31,661 nucleotides of DNA from Cylindrobasidium torrendii FP15055 ss-10 (GCA_000934385.1 KN880696.1:1-31661), one strand, 5' to 3'; counted from the stretch's first letter, positions 1 to 10,693 are shown. The notes: a model not told the origin generated them from the letters alone. Made by a program: numbers and translations.

Positions 1-229
1 ATTCTTAAATCGCGCGCATATCGCATTGTGATCGGAGTGTATGATTAGGCGCACAGTTGCACGACCAGTACAATGTTGTAAGATACACAACATGTCATTT
101 CTGCCTCGGATACATCAACTGAGATCTTTTGCGGCGGATTTACTGATGTACAAGCCCGAATCACGATCACACGACTATCATACTGCCTTAGAAGGCCATT
201 TTTTTGCGCAATAATGTGATAAAAGAATT

Positions 230-3165
230 TCATTCCGATATGAGTGGTGAAAGGTGATTTACGTTTCTCACCGATTTCGCGATGGCAAGGTCATCCACAT
301 CCCGTGACTTGTAGGTCCTTTCGCCTCGAATATTCCCTGGCCCTTTCTCAGCCATGTCTCTCCTCCCTTCAAGGATGACATTGGGAAGGATGTACTGGGC
401 TGTTCGGCCTGGCTTCAGTAGATGCGGACGGTTATCGTTGTCGGACAAATAATCCAACAACTTCTTGAATGTGCGTTTCAATTTCGGAGTGCCGTGATTG
501 TTGATGCCGCGCTGTACTCGGAATGCCCCTTCGACTTCATGTCGTGCTGTTCCATAAAGCCTGATGAGCGGTGACTCCTTGATGAGGCGCTCCTTCGTGT
601 GGTTAGAGCCTTGACCACCGTGGATGCGCTTTGAAATTGTATTCAGACTATTGTGTGGTGTGCAGCTAAGTAATATACCCATACCTTCGAGTACAAGTTA
701 GTAAACTCAACAAACCAGTCCACTCCACGTCCGTGGCCGTTTTTCCCGTCTGGGAATTGGATTATGTTGTATCTGACAGAACGTCTAATATTCAATGGTC
801 AGTAAAAAGTACAAAGCTCATGTAAGTTACTGACTTCAAGCCTTCTGGGAATCGGAAATGCACATCGCGCATGTACTTATGAAGCCATGTTGAGTACTTG
901 TTCTTGCCTGTCGCTCGGAATATGTACATCCACGGTATGAAGACTGATTCCAAGCGTCCGATATCACCCCAGTTGATTGAGTATGCTAGTTCTTCATACA
1001 GTAAGAGGAGGTGATTGCGCAGGACACTGTTTTCCTTGACTTGATCCCGTTCGGCTGATGATTGTCGACGCAGATGGGAAAGCGTACCGATGGAGCAGCT
1101 TCCCTTTGCGATGTGTACAGCAAGTGCATATAGATCATCATATGTGGGTTCTGCGGCAGCAAAATCCTCCAGTGACTGGTGCCCACACTCTTCCAGCCAG
1201 CAATGAAGTCGTGACACTTGTCCCACTTGAACAATGGCATCGTTCATTCGACGGAATTTCGGACCGCTCTTCATCTTTGCAATGTCTGGCCACTTCATAG
1301 CGCGAATGAAATTGACAAAAGAGAATGGATCCGCATCTTGGTTTTTCGCATCGCGAATGAATACTCGCCACAACGCATCGGCGCATGCCATCTTGACGTG
1401 GAATAATCCAAGCACGTAGACAATGGATTGGAAGCGCCTCCAAGCCGTTGTCTCGACTTTGCGGGATGCCAAAAAGCTCTGTAGATGTTCACCAGCTCCC
1501 AGGTCGCCAAAGACAATGGTGACATGATCACCCATTGGCCGCCACTTTGGCGTGTCCCCGCCTTCAACCTCACCACCCATGTGACCTTGATTCGTGAGGA
1601 TGTCTTCAAGAACAGCGCCGTTTTCGGCGGCCGATGAACAGGCTTTGTCAACAGTGCGTGCATGAACTGCATGCATCCGTACAACAGGAACGTGTTCGAC
1701 AATGTCGGGTGGCCGGATTTGTTGCGCGAATTGACGAAAATAATTGGGCCCATTCTGAACAAGGTCTTGCAGAATCTTCCAGACCGAAAATCGAAGGCTA
1801 CGTGACAAACCCTCGCCATCGAGGGGATCAGGATGTACGTTCCGTAAGTCATCCAGAGTAGGTTCAGCTGGCTCCGATGTGCGCATTCGGTTGAGCGGGG
1901 ACGCTTTCCAGAGCTTGTCTGCACATGCCAGGTCCTTCTCCTCGATGTGATTTAGCTTAATTGCCATACCGGTTGTCAAATGGTGAAGTGTAGGGCCAGC
2001 ATTCTCAATAGTAGTTGTCGAGGGACGAAGGTTGATGTCGAGGTTATCATACGCAATAGCATATGTGAATGTTCCAAGCGCACTCTGGAGGTCTGTGGCT
2101 GCTTTGGGAGAAAGGCTACTGATGGCGCTGTTGATGCTGGACACCGAGATGGACACGCCCATGTGAGAAAGGGTAGTAATAACATTTTCTGGGACATTGC
2201 ACGAATGAAGGTAGATGCCGATAAGGCCAGCGAGTATGTTACATTGTTGATTGCGGCTGAGCATGATGACACTTGCGCACAGGACGGTACGCTGAAGCAT
2301 AGTCAGAAAGTGCTCAAACATCCGAGCTTGACTGGAATAGACGTACCATCTTGATCCTCAGTCGCAGGTATTCTTCGACCCCATCCATCTTCTCTTCTAT
2401 GGCCTCGTCAGACTCGATTCCCCCGTCGAGTAGCATAAAGTCGTCGGGGAGTGTGTTAAAGAGATCCTCGTCCTCATCTCCAACATCATGGGCAGTCTCC
2501 TGCGCCCGGGCCTCGTCCCCGACATCCTGCATGACAGCATCGCGTCCGTCAAACGCCCCCCAAGCCGCACTGCGCTTGCCTTTGCGCTTTGCATATGCCG
2601 CACGCCGATCCTTGCGACGTTGGATAACATTCGCATCTGGGCTGAGCGCGCCTCCAAGAAGATTCCATAACACGGGAGCCAGAGACTGCATCTCTGAGGC
2701 GATTCCGTCGTAGTCAATTTGATGAAATTTTTCGGCACTCACAGAGCGAGCCCCAAGTTGAAGCGACGGCGAGCTGGTGAGGCGATCTAACTCGTGCGAG
2801 ATTACACTCTTGGTCTCAGCACACGCCCAACTGCGTGCTGTCTCAGAGACCAATGATTGAGAAATGAAATTCATTTGTGTCCACGATACGATTACGCCCG
2901 CTGTGTCCGGGGCGGCCGCTAGTGCATTTAGGAGAGACGATATGTGCACGCAAAGGTTGTTCACGGCGAGAGCAGTGTGCGGGAAGGCGGCTGAATTTCC
3001 TTGGACTATTGAGGCGGAATGAAGGTATTGAAGGGGGGTGATACATTGGCCAAGCAAGTCTATCAGATTGGCGTAGACTGAGGTCACCATTTCCGTCGCG
3101 AAAATTTGAGATGAAAGCAAGACGCGAGCGAGATTGTGTGCCGACTGATGGCCGAAATCAGGCAC
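230..3165 (-). CDS. DUF6589 domain protein (927 aa, four exons)
   Basis: Exons on the minus strand are 3165-2347, 2291-835, 784-695 and 647-230; together they give 928 codons including the stop. Intron 1 has donor GTACGT and a CTGAC branch point before CAG. The last splice (695/647) is the least certain; it was chosen because it restores the frame into the block GGQGSNHTKERLIKESPLIRLY. Recognised by features typical of DUF6589: YDNLDI near residue 354, GDLGAGEHL near 535, then LFHVKMACADALWR, and the C-terminal KESPLIRLY. The N-terminal third is alpha-helical looking, followed by a basic stretch (RRKDRRAAYAKRKGKR) and an acidic stretch. Function is unknown; the family is expanded in Agaricomycetes and has been suspected of transposon origin. 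The gene looks intact, and a TATA box lies 60 bp upstream of the ATG. I see no flanking inverted repeats. Family call is firm, function is not. Confidence 0.82.
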
Positions 3166-3541
3166 GGCACTAATGTGCCAGCCGTCTTCGTGAGTCCTCG
3201 CTGCAAATCACCCATCAAACTGCCTTTTATATCCAAATACGCCACATATAATAATTTTGTTTATTTAAAGGGAAGAGGACGAACGAACGACGGCTGGTGG
3301 GGAGTCTGGGCCCTGGGTGGTTTCGTTCATGGGGCCCGAATTTATCATTTACATAATCCTAATTTGCCACTGGCTCATGCGCGCCGCAATTGGTTTAAAG
3401 ACCCGGAATCTGCCGGCCCGGCTGTTCGATCGGGGTGGCCGGCATCAGGGCCCCAGGTGGCTCGAACTTGTTCCAGCTAAGTACCACCATCCAGATTCCA
3501 CACAACAAGCACATCCGCCGATACAGTAAGTGTTTCCAAAA
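3166..3541. promoter_or_regulatory. Divergent intergenic region
   Basis: This stretch lies between the minus-strand DUF6589 gene and the plus-strand 172-aa gene, so it should act as a shared promoter region. It holds the minus TATA box, an AT-rich patch around 3240-3270, and three GGGCCC sites between 3308 and 3454. An open frame starting with ATG at 3329 can splice in phase to the downstream gene (donor GTAAGT at 3526), so part of this region may be an alternative first exon. Confidence 0.4.
3225..3231 (-). promoter_or_regulatory. TATA box of the DUF6589 gene
   Basis: On the minus strand the sequence reads TATAAAA followed by GG, 60 bp upstream of the ATG at 3165. This is a usual TATA-to-start distance for a fungal gene, and it supports 3165 as the true start rather than an internal methionine. 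Confidence 0.5.
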
Positions 3542-4247
3542 ATGAATCGCATGGCGTAAGTAAGCGTGAGCTGCTTGCTGAGAACCACAAACAAAGTTCT
3601 AAATACTGGTTTTAACTTTTTGCAGCTGGTTCACATCATTCCCAGAAGTCATACCCTTTGGCGAAGCGCCCCCCATCCACAACCGCCACGGTGCAGTGCA
3701 AGTACCGTACTACACATACGGCTGGCTCGTCTCCGCCGTGTCCATTCGCCGGAACGTGTGCCCCGCCGTGGATTCCGGCGCCTTGGGGCTGAACGCGTTC
3801 ATCTGGGACCAATGGCACGCAGACGCGCAGAAGGCCGCAAAATACGTTGAGAAATACGGGAAGGAGGCAAAGTGCGTTTCTTTCTAGTATTTTGGCTCCG
3901 AGTCTATTGGCTCAGGCTATACATCTGGTCTTATATTGGCATTACATCTGGTCTTATTATATTATACTAACCCCAACTCGCCCCCCAGACCCAAACCGTG
4001 CATCACCCGCGTCACCTACGAATACGTAGAAGTGCGCTTCGCGGTGAACAGCGCAAAGGCTGTTCAAGACGTGCGCGTGATGGAGGACAGTGAGTATTTG
4101 CGCGACATTCGGGCATTGTTCCCGGGTGTAGAGCAAATCCAGGATGTGCCCCCGACGTGGTTTAGGATTAATCTCCTGGACCTGCCGAAGGGGTATGAGA
4201 TTAGTGTAACTGAGGCTGATGTGAAGTGGATGTACTGTGAGGATTAA
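3542..4247 (+). CDS. Unrecognised 172-aa protein, three exons
   Basis: Exons 3542-3555, 3626-3871 and 3989-4247 give 173 codons including the stop. Both introns are phase 2: the first has donor GTAAGT and ends TTTTTGCAG, the second has donor GTGCGT, an ACTAAC branch point and ends CCCCCCAG. The protein has no signal peptide, no membrane segment and no motif I recognise. Its middle is rich in aromatic residues (PYYTYGWLVSAVSIRRN, IWDQWHAD), and the C-terminal half looks like an alpha/beta fold (ITRVTYEYVEVRF). The first exon is only 14 nt. A competing first exon starting at 3329 and ending at the GTAAGT donor at 3526 is also in phase and would add about 60 residues with a hydrophobic start. 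Exons 2 and 3 are well supported; the N-terminus is not. Confidence 0.6.
3920..3957 (+). repeat. Short direct repeat inside intron 2
   Basis: TACATCTGGTCTTAT occurs at 3920-3934 and again at 3943-3957, spaced by 23 bp start to start. It lies inside the second intron of the 172-aa gene and looks like a local duplication that lengthened the intron. Confidence 0.7.
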
Positions 4248-5055
4248 GTAGCTTCGTGTATGAGCACTGGTACACCCATAAGTACTGGTACAGCCTCTTC
4301 AAGCAATGTTAAACCGAATCCGGGGAGCAACTTCTAAGAGAATATGGTTCATTTGGAGCACCTATCCTCGTAGCCTAACTCAGACGTAACCACATCGCTC
4401 ACGTAGTACTCCCTGTTCTAAGGTAATATAACGCAAATCGATGCCCAAATCCTGTTTGACTGCCGCATTGGAAATCGTCCATGAAGCAGCCTCATTGGAT
4501 GAAAACAATGAAAGGAGTAATGCAGAGCCTCAATCGGTGCCCGGCTAAGCCTGTGGATATACTAGTATATAGGTGGCCAAGCAAAGTTCAAGAAAACCCG
4601 GTCGAGCTGTGCAGTAACCTTTCTCAATGCACAGAGGGTGTTTGCCGAATCCTGAGCACAGCATCCGTCCACCTGTCATCAAGACGGAATTTCACCGCTG
4701 GATCCCTATGGTGCAAGATGTAAGTTCGAGTAGAGAACGTTTGTGGCGTCCATTTTAGCGTGCTCTTCACTATGAAGTTCCGAATAGCACTAGCTGTCTC
4801 CGACTCTCTGGCAGTCAAGGTATTTATTTGAAGTCATGCAATCGACTTTCACACATGGTCAGTGAGCTGATAACGCCTCGGGCATAATGCACGTTGTATG
4901 TTCCGTGTGTTAGACGTATCCACCTGCCTCGCGTCGAGGAGCGTGTTTTGGTCAGGCGACCCCGACCAAGGCAACTTCATCTCCGTCAAGACAAGATTCA
5001 ATATTCAGAGGTTGTTCAAGGACAAAATTTTGTGGACATCTTGCTGAGAATTCGA

Positions 5056-5127
5056 AGATAAGAACGCACCGAAACGGGGGATCATCCGTTCTTATCCTTC
5101 CTTATCAAGCCAAAAGCGCGCGATAAG
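5056..5127. promoter_or_regulatory. Cluster of GATA-factor sites upstream of URC1
   Basis: Four GATAAG cores lie within 72 bp: AGATAAG at 5056-5062 (plus), CTTATCC at 5091-5097 and CTTATCA at 5101-5107 (both minus-strand sites), and CGATAAG at 5121-5127 (plus). Three fit the HGATAR consensus of fungal nitrogen GATA activators (AreA/Nit2/Gln3 type). They sit 195-266 bp upstream of the URC1 ATG. Binding by such a factor is inferred, not shown. Confidence 0.5.
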
Positions 5128-5238
5128 TCTCCTATTTGGAATTCCCCAGGTGTATTGCGATCGGAGTCCATCGACCACGTTCGCCTTCGGCGGTCAGCAC
5201 CCCCTTTGGTTTCATATCCTCCTCGCCGGCCGAGAGAC

Positions 5239-5246
5239 TATATAAA
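5239..5246 (+). promoter_or_regulatory. TATA box of URC1
   Basis: TATATAAA lies 76 bp upstream of the downstream paired ATG codons and is followed by a pyrimidine-rich stretch (TCCTCTTTCTTCTCTTCC) typical of fungal transcription start regions. Confidence 0.65.
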
Positions 5247-5321
5247 CCCCTCAAAGATATCTCGGTCCTCTTTCTTCTCTTCCTTCTTCCTCGACATAGC
5301 TAGCTCGAATAGAAGCGATTT

Positions 5322-7065
5322 ATGATGTCCACCGACGCAGCATTGACCCAGATCCTAGCCCAGCTGCAGGCGCTTCAGACGTCGCAGCAGACGATGCAGG
5401 CCCAGGTGCGTAGTGCATCGCGCCGCTTTTTGCGCCCCAACTGATCCTACAATGATATAGCTGGACAATATGGTAGCCAGCAAGCGACCGATGTCGACCA
5501 GTCCGCCTGAGACCCCAGAACGGCGCGGGATTCCCATCCCCTCTGTCTCGTCGTCGCCCACCGCGTCCACAGGACAGTCCATTGCTGAATCGCTGGTCGG
5601 TTCGTTCGCGACGAACGCCTCGTCAAGTGTCACAGCGCAGACCGACAAGGAACGTGAGCGCACGCTGTACCCAGGTCGTGTCAACCTCACCAGTGCGTCG
5701 TGCCCTCTTCACATGTTCACATAAGGCTAACCAGACGCGTCACCTCCAGCCTACCCTGACCAGCACGGTATCAAGCCTCACCAAATGGTATGGGGCGCTC
5801 CCGATGCTGCTACACGCGGCGCAATCATCTGTTCGCGACTGCCTGGGTCCATTAAAGTCCGCAACGCACTTGGCGCGCATTCCGGCTCGTACTCCATCTA
5901 CCGTGCACTGTCGATTGCCATGGGGTCGTTGTCACCATCCCACAAGCCCGACTACAATATGACCGACCCTCCCATCGAGATCCCGTTCAGCACACAATGG
6001 AAGAATGTTGTCTCATTTGACCCGTGGGGCCATCTTGTGCCCTCTGTCTTCCGCTCTGACCTCGATGCTGGTCTCGATGCACGTCCAAGCATTGCCATCA
6101 CACGGGCACACATCAAGCTCAGCGAGATTGATGAAAGCCATCGCCGCGGAGATATCGTGGTCGATGGTACTGTTGTTCACAAGAGCCGGCCCCTCAAGGA
6201 CGAGAACGGCAACGAGGTCGACTACGACCCTGGTGTGGAGATCAGCGTCGGCAAGGCCGCTATCGAGCCTGTCTGGTATCTCCCAGGCGTTGCAGAGCGA
6301 TTCCAAATATCCGAGAGCTTGCTTCGTCGCGCTCTGTTCGAGGAGACTGGTGGCATGTACCCCGAACTCATCACTCGTCCTGATATCAAGGTTTTCCTTC
6401 CTCCCATCGGCGGTCAGACAGTGTATATTTTCGGCCCTCAAGAATATCTCCAGGACGAGACCAAGACTCTTACGCTTCGTGTCCATGACGAGTGCAATGG
6501 TTCGGACGTCTTTGGCTCCGACATCTGCACCTGCAAGCCATACCTCATCTATGCTATCGAGGAATGTATACGCACTGCGCAGAAGGGTGGTGTCGGTGTC
6601 GTTGTGTACTTCCGCAAGGAGGGTCGTGCTCTTGGGGAGGTCACCAAGTATCTCGTGTACAACCTTCGCAAGCGGGGCGGCGACTCCGCTGACCGTTACT
6701 TCAAGAGTACGGAGATGATTGCTGGTGTCAAGGACATGCGCTTCCAGGCGCTCATGCCTGATACCCTCCACTGGCTTGGTGTGAAGAAGATCGATAACAT
6801 GGTATCCATGAGTGATATGTACGATCTTGCTTCTTCGCCAAGGTATCCCAGTTCTGACCTTTGTTGTAGGAAATATGATGCTATCGTGGGCAGTGGAATT
6901 CCTATATTGAAGCGCTACGATCTCCCAGAGCATCTCATCCCACCCGACTCCCGTGTAGAGATAGATGCGAAGATTGCCGCCGGGTACTTCTCGAGCACGA
7001 AGACTATCACAGAGGCTGATCTGGTGAAGACCGTTGGTCGCACCTGGGAGGAGACGGAGCATTAG
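5322..7065 (+). CDS. URC1: GTP cyclohydrolase II-like uracil catabolism protein Urc1
   Basis: Exons 5322-5405, 5461-5692, 5750-6818 and 6870-7065 encode 526 aa. The C-terminal two thirds match the GTP cyclohydrolase II (RibA) fold. The three zinc cysteines are in the expected spacing, at about 354, 365 and 367 (DECNGSDVFGSDICTC), followed by the RKEGR catalytic loop near 394-398 where classical RibA has RQEGRG. The long upstream domain and the sequence FDPWGHLVPS mark it as the Urc1 type rather than riboflavin RIB1. In yeasts that have it, URC1 belongs to the URC pathway that uses uracil as nitrogen source. The N-terminus adds a Q/L-rich short coiled coil (residues 9-32) and a Ser/Thr-rich linker. 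Two in-frame ATGs begin the gene. Intron 3 is 51 nt, in frame and stop-free, so retention would insert 17 residues; I treat it as an intron because removal restores DMKYDAIVGSG. Confidence 0.88.
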
Positions 7066-7476
7066 GCACATGACCATAACGATTTCACTTGAACAAGAGG
7101 GAATGTAGTATAATCATTTTGTGTAGTATACTCTGTATAATATCCGGGTATCCTGTATGCCATGAAGTTCTTTTACTGTTCGACAACGACGAGCCCCTTT
7201 TCTTCGAGCTTCTGCTTGTGCGATCATGGGTGACCGAGAGAGGGCGAAAGTCGAAATTGAGAACACGCTCGGAATTCAAGCTCGAATGACGAAGCATTTC
7301 GAAAACAATCTAGATGTCCGCTTGATGTTGGGAAATCACGCGTACGGCAGCAAAGAGTGGTTCGATGGTGGTGGTCATTGGCAAGATGATGAACTATGCG
7401 ATCAAACTGTGCATTGTTTAGCGACCTGCCACGATGAGGTCGACATTTTCTTTCCCGCTGGACCTGCAAACCGGGA
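7066..7476. other. Intergenic, 3' region of URC1
   Basis: About 410 bp. It includes AT-rich sequence just after the URC1 stop that may hold its polyadenylation signals. An 84-codon plus frame at 7226-7480 and an overlapping 98-codon minus frame have no recognisable features, and I do not call them genes. Confidence 0.5.
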
Positions 7477-7985
7477 ATGAACAAAAGGGAAATGCGGACT
7501 GGGCTGCAGTGTGATGGCATATGCAGGTAAGCTGTCTTTTCTGATATTATTTGACCCTGTCCTGATCCAACCGACGCCTACTATTCAGATTCTGCAGCGC
7601 ATCGCACCTCCTCAGGACCGCCTCGTACCCTGTCCTTCGCACGAGCACCCTCGGCCTCCGCACCACGACGCCCGAACAGCCCCGGCCGCGGAAGCGACGC
7701 AGAAAACACCCCACCCGGCCGAAGGGATGGCATTCCCACCCGGCCGTTCCGTCGAAGAGAACGTCTCCAGCACCGGACATCATCGTAGGAGTGCCGCGCA
7801 TTGTCGAAGGTTGGATATTAACAAGACGCGCTCCGATCGAACTGTGGCGTCATATGGGCCACGACCTAGTCCGACTGGCTCAGGTCACATCGTCACATCA
7901 AAATGATCTGAGTCAGCATGCGCCAGATATGGCAGGAGCCCGATCCTGTGTCTCACCACGCACCCATTGTCAGTGTCAATTGTGA
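7477..7985 (+). CDS. Possible small Arg-rich protein, two exons
   Basis: A stop-free frame runs from 7589 to a TGA at 7983-7985. It can be joined in phase 2 through an intron 7527-7588 (GTAAGC ... CTATTCAG) to ATG codons at 7477 or 7492, giving 148 or 143 aa. In the first 37 codons of the second exon, 32 end in G or C, which is strong coding-like bias. The first 60 residues are rich in Arg, Ser, Thr and Leu with almost no acidic residues, as in mitochondrial presequences, followed by RPRKRRRKHPTRPKGWH. The last 40 codons lose the bias, so the true 3' end may differ. No family recognised. GC-rich DNA can keep several frames open, so this remains a candidate. Confidence 0.33.
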
Positions 7986-8126
7986 CGTGACAAGGGACAA
8001 CAAGACCACTCTGGTCCACGTGATCGGTCACAACTTGTTCTCTTACCACGACCACGACCACAAACGTCGTTGTCTTTTCTTCCCTTTTTGCTATCACTTG
8101 GCGCATAATACCTCGAAACGACTACC
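7986..8126. promoter_or_regulatory. Promoter region of the 540-aa gene
   Basis: It contains the palindromic E-box CACGTG at 8017-8022 and a run of CCACGA units near 8045-8060, then a CT-rich stretch before the ATG. No TATA box is seen. Confidence 0.35.
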
Positions 8127-10137
8127 ATGACTGCGGATTTCATGCAAAAGATGGCGCTGGAGGTTGTGCAACCAGCACGCGCAAAGAATAACCCAATCAA
8201 TTGCGCGTACTCGCTGGGGCAAGGGCTATATCAGATGGTCAAACATTGGAACGACGTTGCGGGATACCAGCCCATTCAGGGCTTGGTTATTACGATGCTG
8301 AGCGTCTGTCAATTGCTGCAAGCTCACGTATCCATTGGACACTGGGCACCGCCCGCACATGACAAGGTGCTGTGGTTCTACCGCAGTACACACCTGCAGC
8401 CGTCGAGTTTTATCCGGTTCGCGTTGGAAATGCTGGTGGCAATAATTACGAGGGCAATGGAGATGTGGAGGAAGTATGATAAAGATGATACATTTTTGGA
8501 GTCGACGAGCAAGGCGAGAACGATGTTAATGCGCCTTCTGAAGGCTGCTGAGAAGAACGGAGGTGCGTTTTCGTTGCCATTGGGTGTTTTCTTATACTAA
8601 CGCCTTTACTTTGCTTAGAATGCCCTTTGAACTATGAGGGTGAAGAGGAGGAGACCAGGGCCAAGGAGGACGAGAAGGCGAAGCTTCCAGAGGAGTATAA
8701 GAAGAAGTTAGGTGCGTTGTCTATCTCAGCGCGCATTCTCCTGCCACTGACATGATTTCCATTCATCCAGACGGCTACATGGCTATTAGGAAGCTCAACG
8801 AGCAGCGCCTGAGTTTGAACATACGTGGTACGCCATCATCCAGTTCGTTTCTTTTTTCGTCGTCTTAATAAGAGGCTGCCAGAAACCGACTCGGCACAGC
8901 TTGCAAAGGCGTTTATTGCCGAGCACAATGGCGTCGTCGCGGCGATTGCTGAGCTCCTTGGATGCTGTGGCGCATTGGGAAGGTACATTGAGTATCAGAC
9001 GACAATCGTTGCTCCTGAGTCGGAGGCGCTCCATCACGCGTCGGCATCCCTTGCTGATTCGATGGAGAAGATGCGCAAGAGGATCACTCTGTTCATGCCA
9101 GAGATTCCCGCCATTCGTACGTCCACAGCCCTTTTGACCCATATGCCCCGCTAACGAATCGAATTAGGTCAGGTGGATATCGAGACCATCACTTCTCTGG
9201 AGCCAGTTTCCGGATATCTCTTTCTTTCCCTTCGCGACCTTCTTGGGTTCGCGGAGGAGGTGATCAGTGCCGCTATCGAGCTGGGCGACGACGAAGGGCT
9301 TGAGTTTTTGGAACAGCATAGAATTGACGAGGACTTGGTCGCAGAGAACGTCAAATTCTGTGTGCGTGCGAAGGATAACATCGAAAAAGGTATGTCACTG
9401 CCTTTCTAGCCGCGTCGTCAGAAATTTGGTGTGCTGATGCGTTGTGCAGGGGAGAAGCGCGTGATACGACAGGCTATTAAGCTTCTTGCCAACCAAAAGC
9501 CAAGTGCGATGAGAAAGAACACGAAGCGCTCGATTGATGCGGACGAATACGATGGAGAAGGTGTTGTGAAGAAGCGTAGCAAGGTTCAGGAAAACACGGA
9601 TAGGCTGTCTCACCCTTCGCGTGCGTCTTGTCTTCTTTATTCTTCACTCAATTCTTAACTAGTTTTTGCAGCCCTCAACGTCCTCAAAGGCAAAGGTGCT
9701 ATTAGCCAGTACCCTGACGACATCAAGACCAAGACCAAGACAATCCGCTGGGCACCACTTCCAGAGCGTGTCTTCCCCGAGGGACACAAATTCAACGAAA
9801 ACATGGCGAGGAGTGGGAACGGAAGGGCGAAGTGGGCTAGGGGCCTTACGATGCGTGCGTTTCTCCTTCCCTAGTCCTTTTTTACTTGTACGCTGACTCC
9901 TGTCTTGCAGCGAAGGAGGCAGTAGTTCTTCCAAACGGTCGCCTGAACCAAATCGATGCGGACAGCGCTAGGGTATACATGCTCATGCCTGGACACCCCT
10001 CCAAGCCTATCATCTGGTCCGACAAGGACGATGAGTTGGAGAAGCTCGAGCGCCACAGGGCTGAGCGCAGGAGGAGCAAGCCCCTCCAGAAATACAGGGC
10101 CAAGCAGGTGGAAGAAAGGAAGAAGAGAATGCAGTAG
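8127..10137 (+). CDS. Unrecognised 540-aa protein, eight exons, all introns phase 1
   Basis: Exons 8127-8562, 8619-8711, 8771-8827, 8883-9116, 9168-9389, 9450-9620, 9672-9854 and 9911-10137 give 541 codons including the stop. Every donor fits GTRNGY (mostly GTGCGT) and every junction splits a codon after its first base. The N-terminal half is helical and hydrophobic in places (residues 1-145, then about 195-345) but has no clear membrane segment. It is followed by a basic patch with a bipartite nuclear localisation look (MRKNTKRS and VVKKRSK). A tail ending in RAERRRSK and VEERKKRMQ is highly charged. This suggests a nuclear, perhaps nucleic-acid-associated, helical protein; that is inference. 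I recognise no family. The ATG sits in a good context (CTACCATGA), with no other gene between it and the preceding intergenic region. Confidence 0.78.
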
Positions 10138-10693
10138 TAGACGCGCGTGGCCGCATCGACTCGGATATTAGTAGCACCCATTTGAACTTACTATATGGAC
10201 AGCCTGGTTGCGCGGACCGCTATGGTCTGCCACAGAGGTAGTTAGTGATACCTTTGTACTGCTTGTGTTCTCTGTGGAGACGGGGGCGTAGAGTACACAA
10301 AGTAGAGAGTTTAGGTCGTACTAGCTATACTTAGGTGTTGTCGCAGGTGTACTTAGTTGTCGGATTCCTTTTCTTTGCATATCGAATGGAAGAAAGCAAG
10401 TTCGAATCGCGCACATTCATCGCGACGCGATACTATTCTTCATCATCGCCAGGATCCTTTGACTCAAGGGAGAAGCGCGGACTCATGCCAGCCTTCCACT
10501 GGCCGATTACAATGATTGCCTCGGTGGTCAAAAATCCATTGGGTTAGACGCACCTAAACACAACCGATGGATAAAGCATCCTGGAATATCGATAAACTAC
10601 TGCTACTTAGCGACAACATATTCATCTAAGCCACCAACTTTGCCAGTGATCGCCAGGTTCCATTTGCGATCTACAGCTTTGCCTTTGACCACC
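10138..10693. other. Intergenic region before dihydroorotase
   Basis: About 555 bp holding the 3' end of the 540-aa gene and the promoter of URA4. A 70-codon frame at 10335-10547 has no family features. No TATA box, tRNA or repeat seen. Confidence 0.5.

Larger units (their letters stand above)
4248..5321. other. Intergenic region upstream of URC1
   Basis: About 1.07 kb with no convincing coding frame; open frames here are short and lack family resemblance. The first 60 bases contain two copies of ACTGGTACA about 20 bp apart (around 4265-4295), reminiscent of the GTAC-rich repeats further right but too short to call. The last 270 bases hold the GATA-site cluster, the TATA box and a CT-rich stretch just before the URC1 start. 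Confidence 0.6.

Noticed and set aside
1295..1924. 209-codon minus frame in a shifted phase
   Set aside because: It overlaps the DUF6589 exon, whose own frame has the conserved family blocks.
4261..4295. Repeated ACTGGTACA as another copy of the MITE end
   Set aside because: The similarity is limited to the short GTAC-containing word; no inverted repeat sequence or other family blocks are present.
6013..7077. 354-codon open frame on the minus strand
   Set aside because: It is antisense to the third and fourth exons of URC1, which has clear family motifs on the plus strand; the open frame results from codon bias of the real gene.
8567..9620. Intron readings of the 540-aa gene as separate small genes (for example 8795-9142 minus)
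   Set aside because: Splicing in constant phase gives one continuous protein; the minus frames have no features.
9886..10171. Separate small gene in the last exon region of the 540-aa gene
   Set aside because: The frame joins in phase 1 to the preceding exon with a standard donor and a CTGAC branch point, so it is the last exon.
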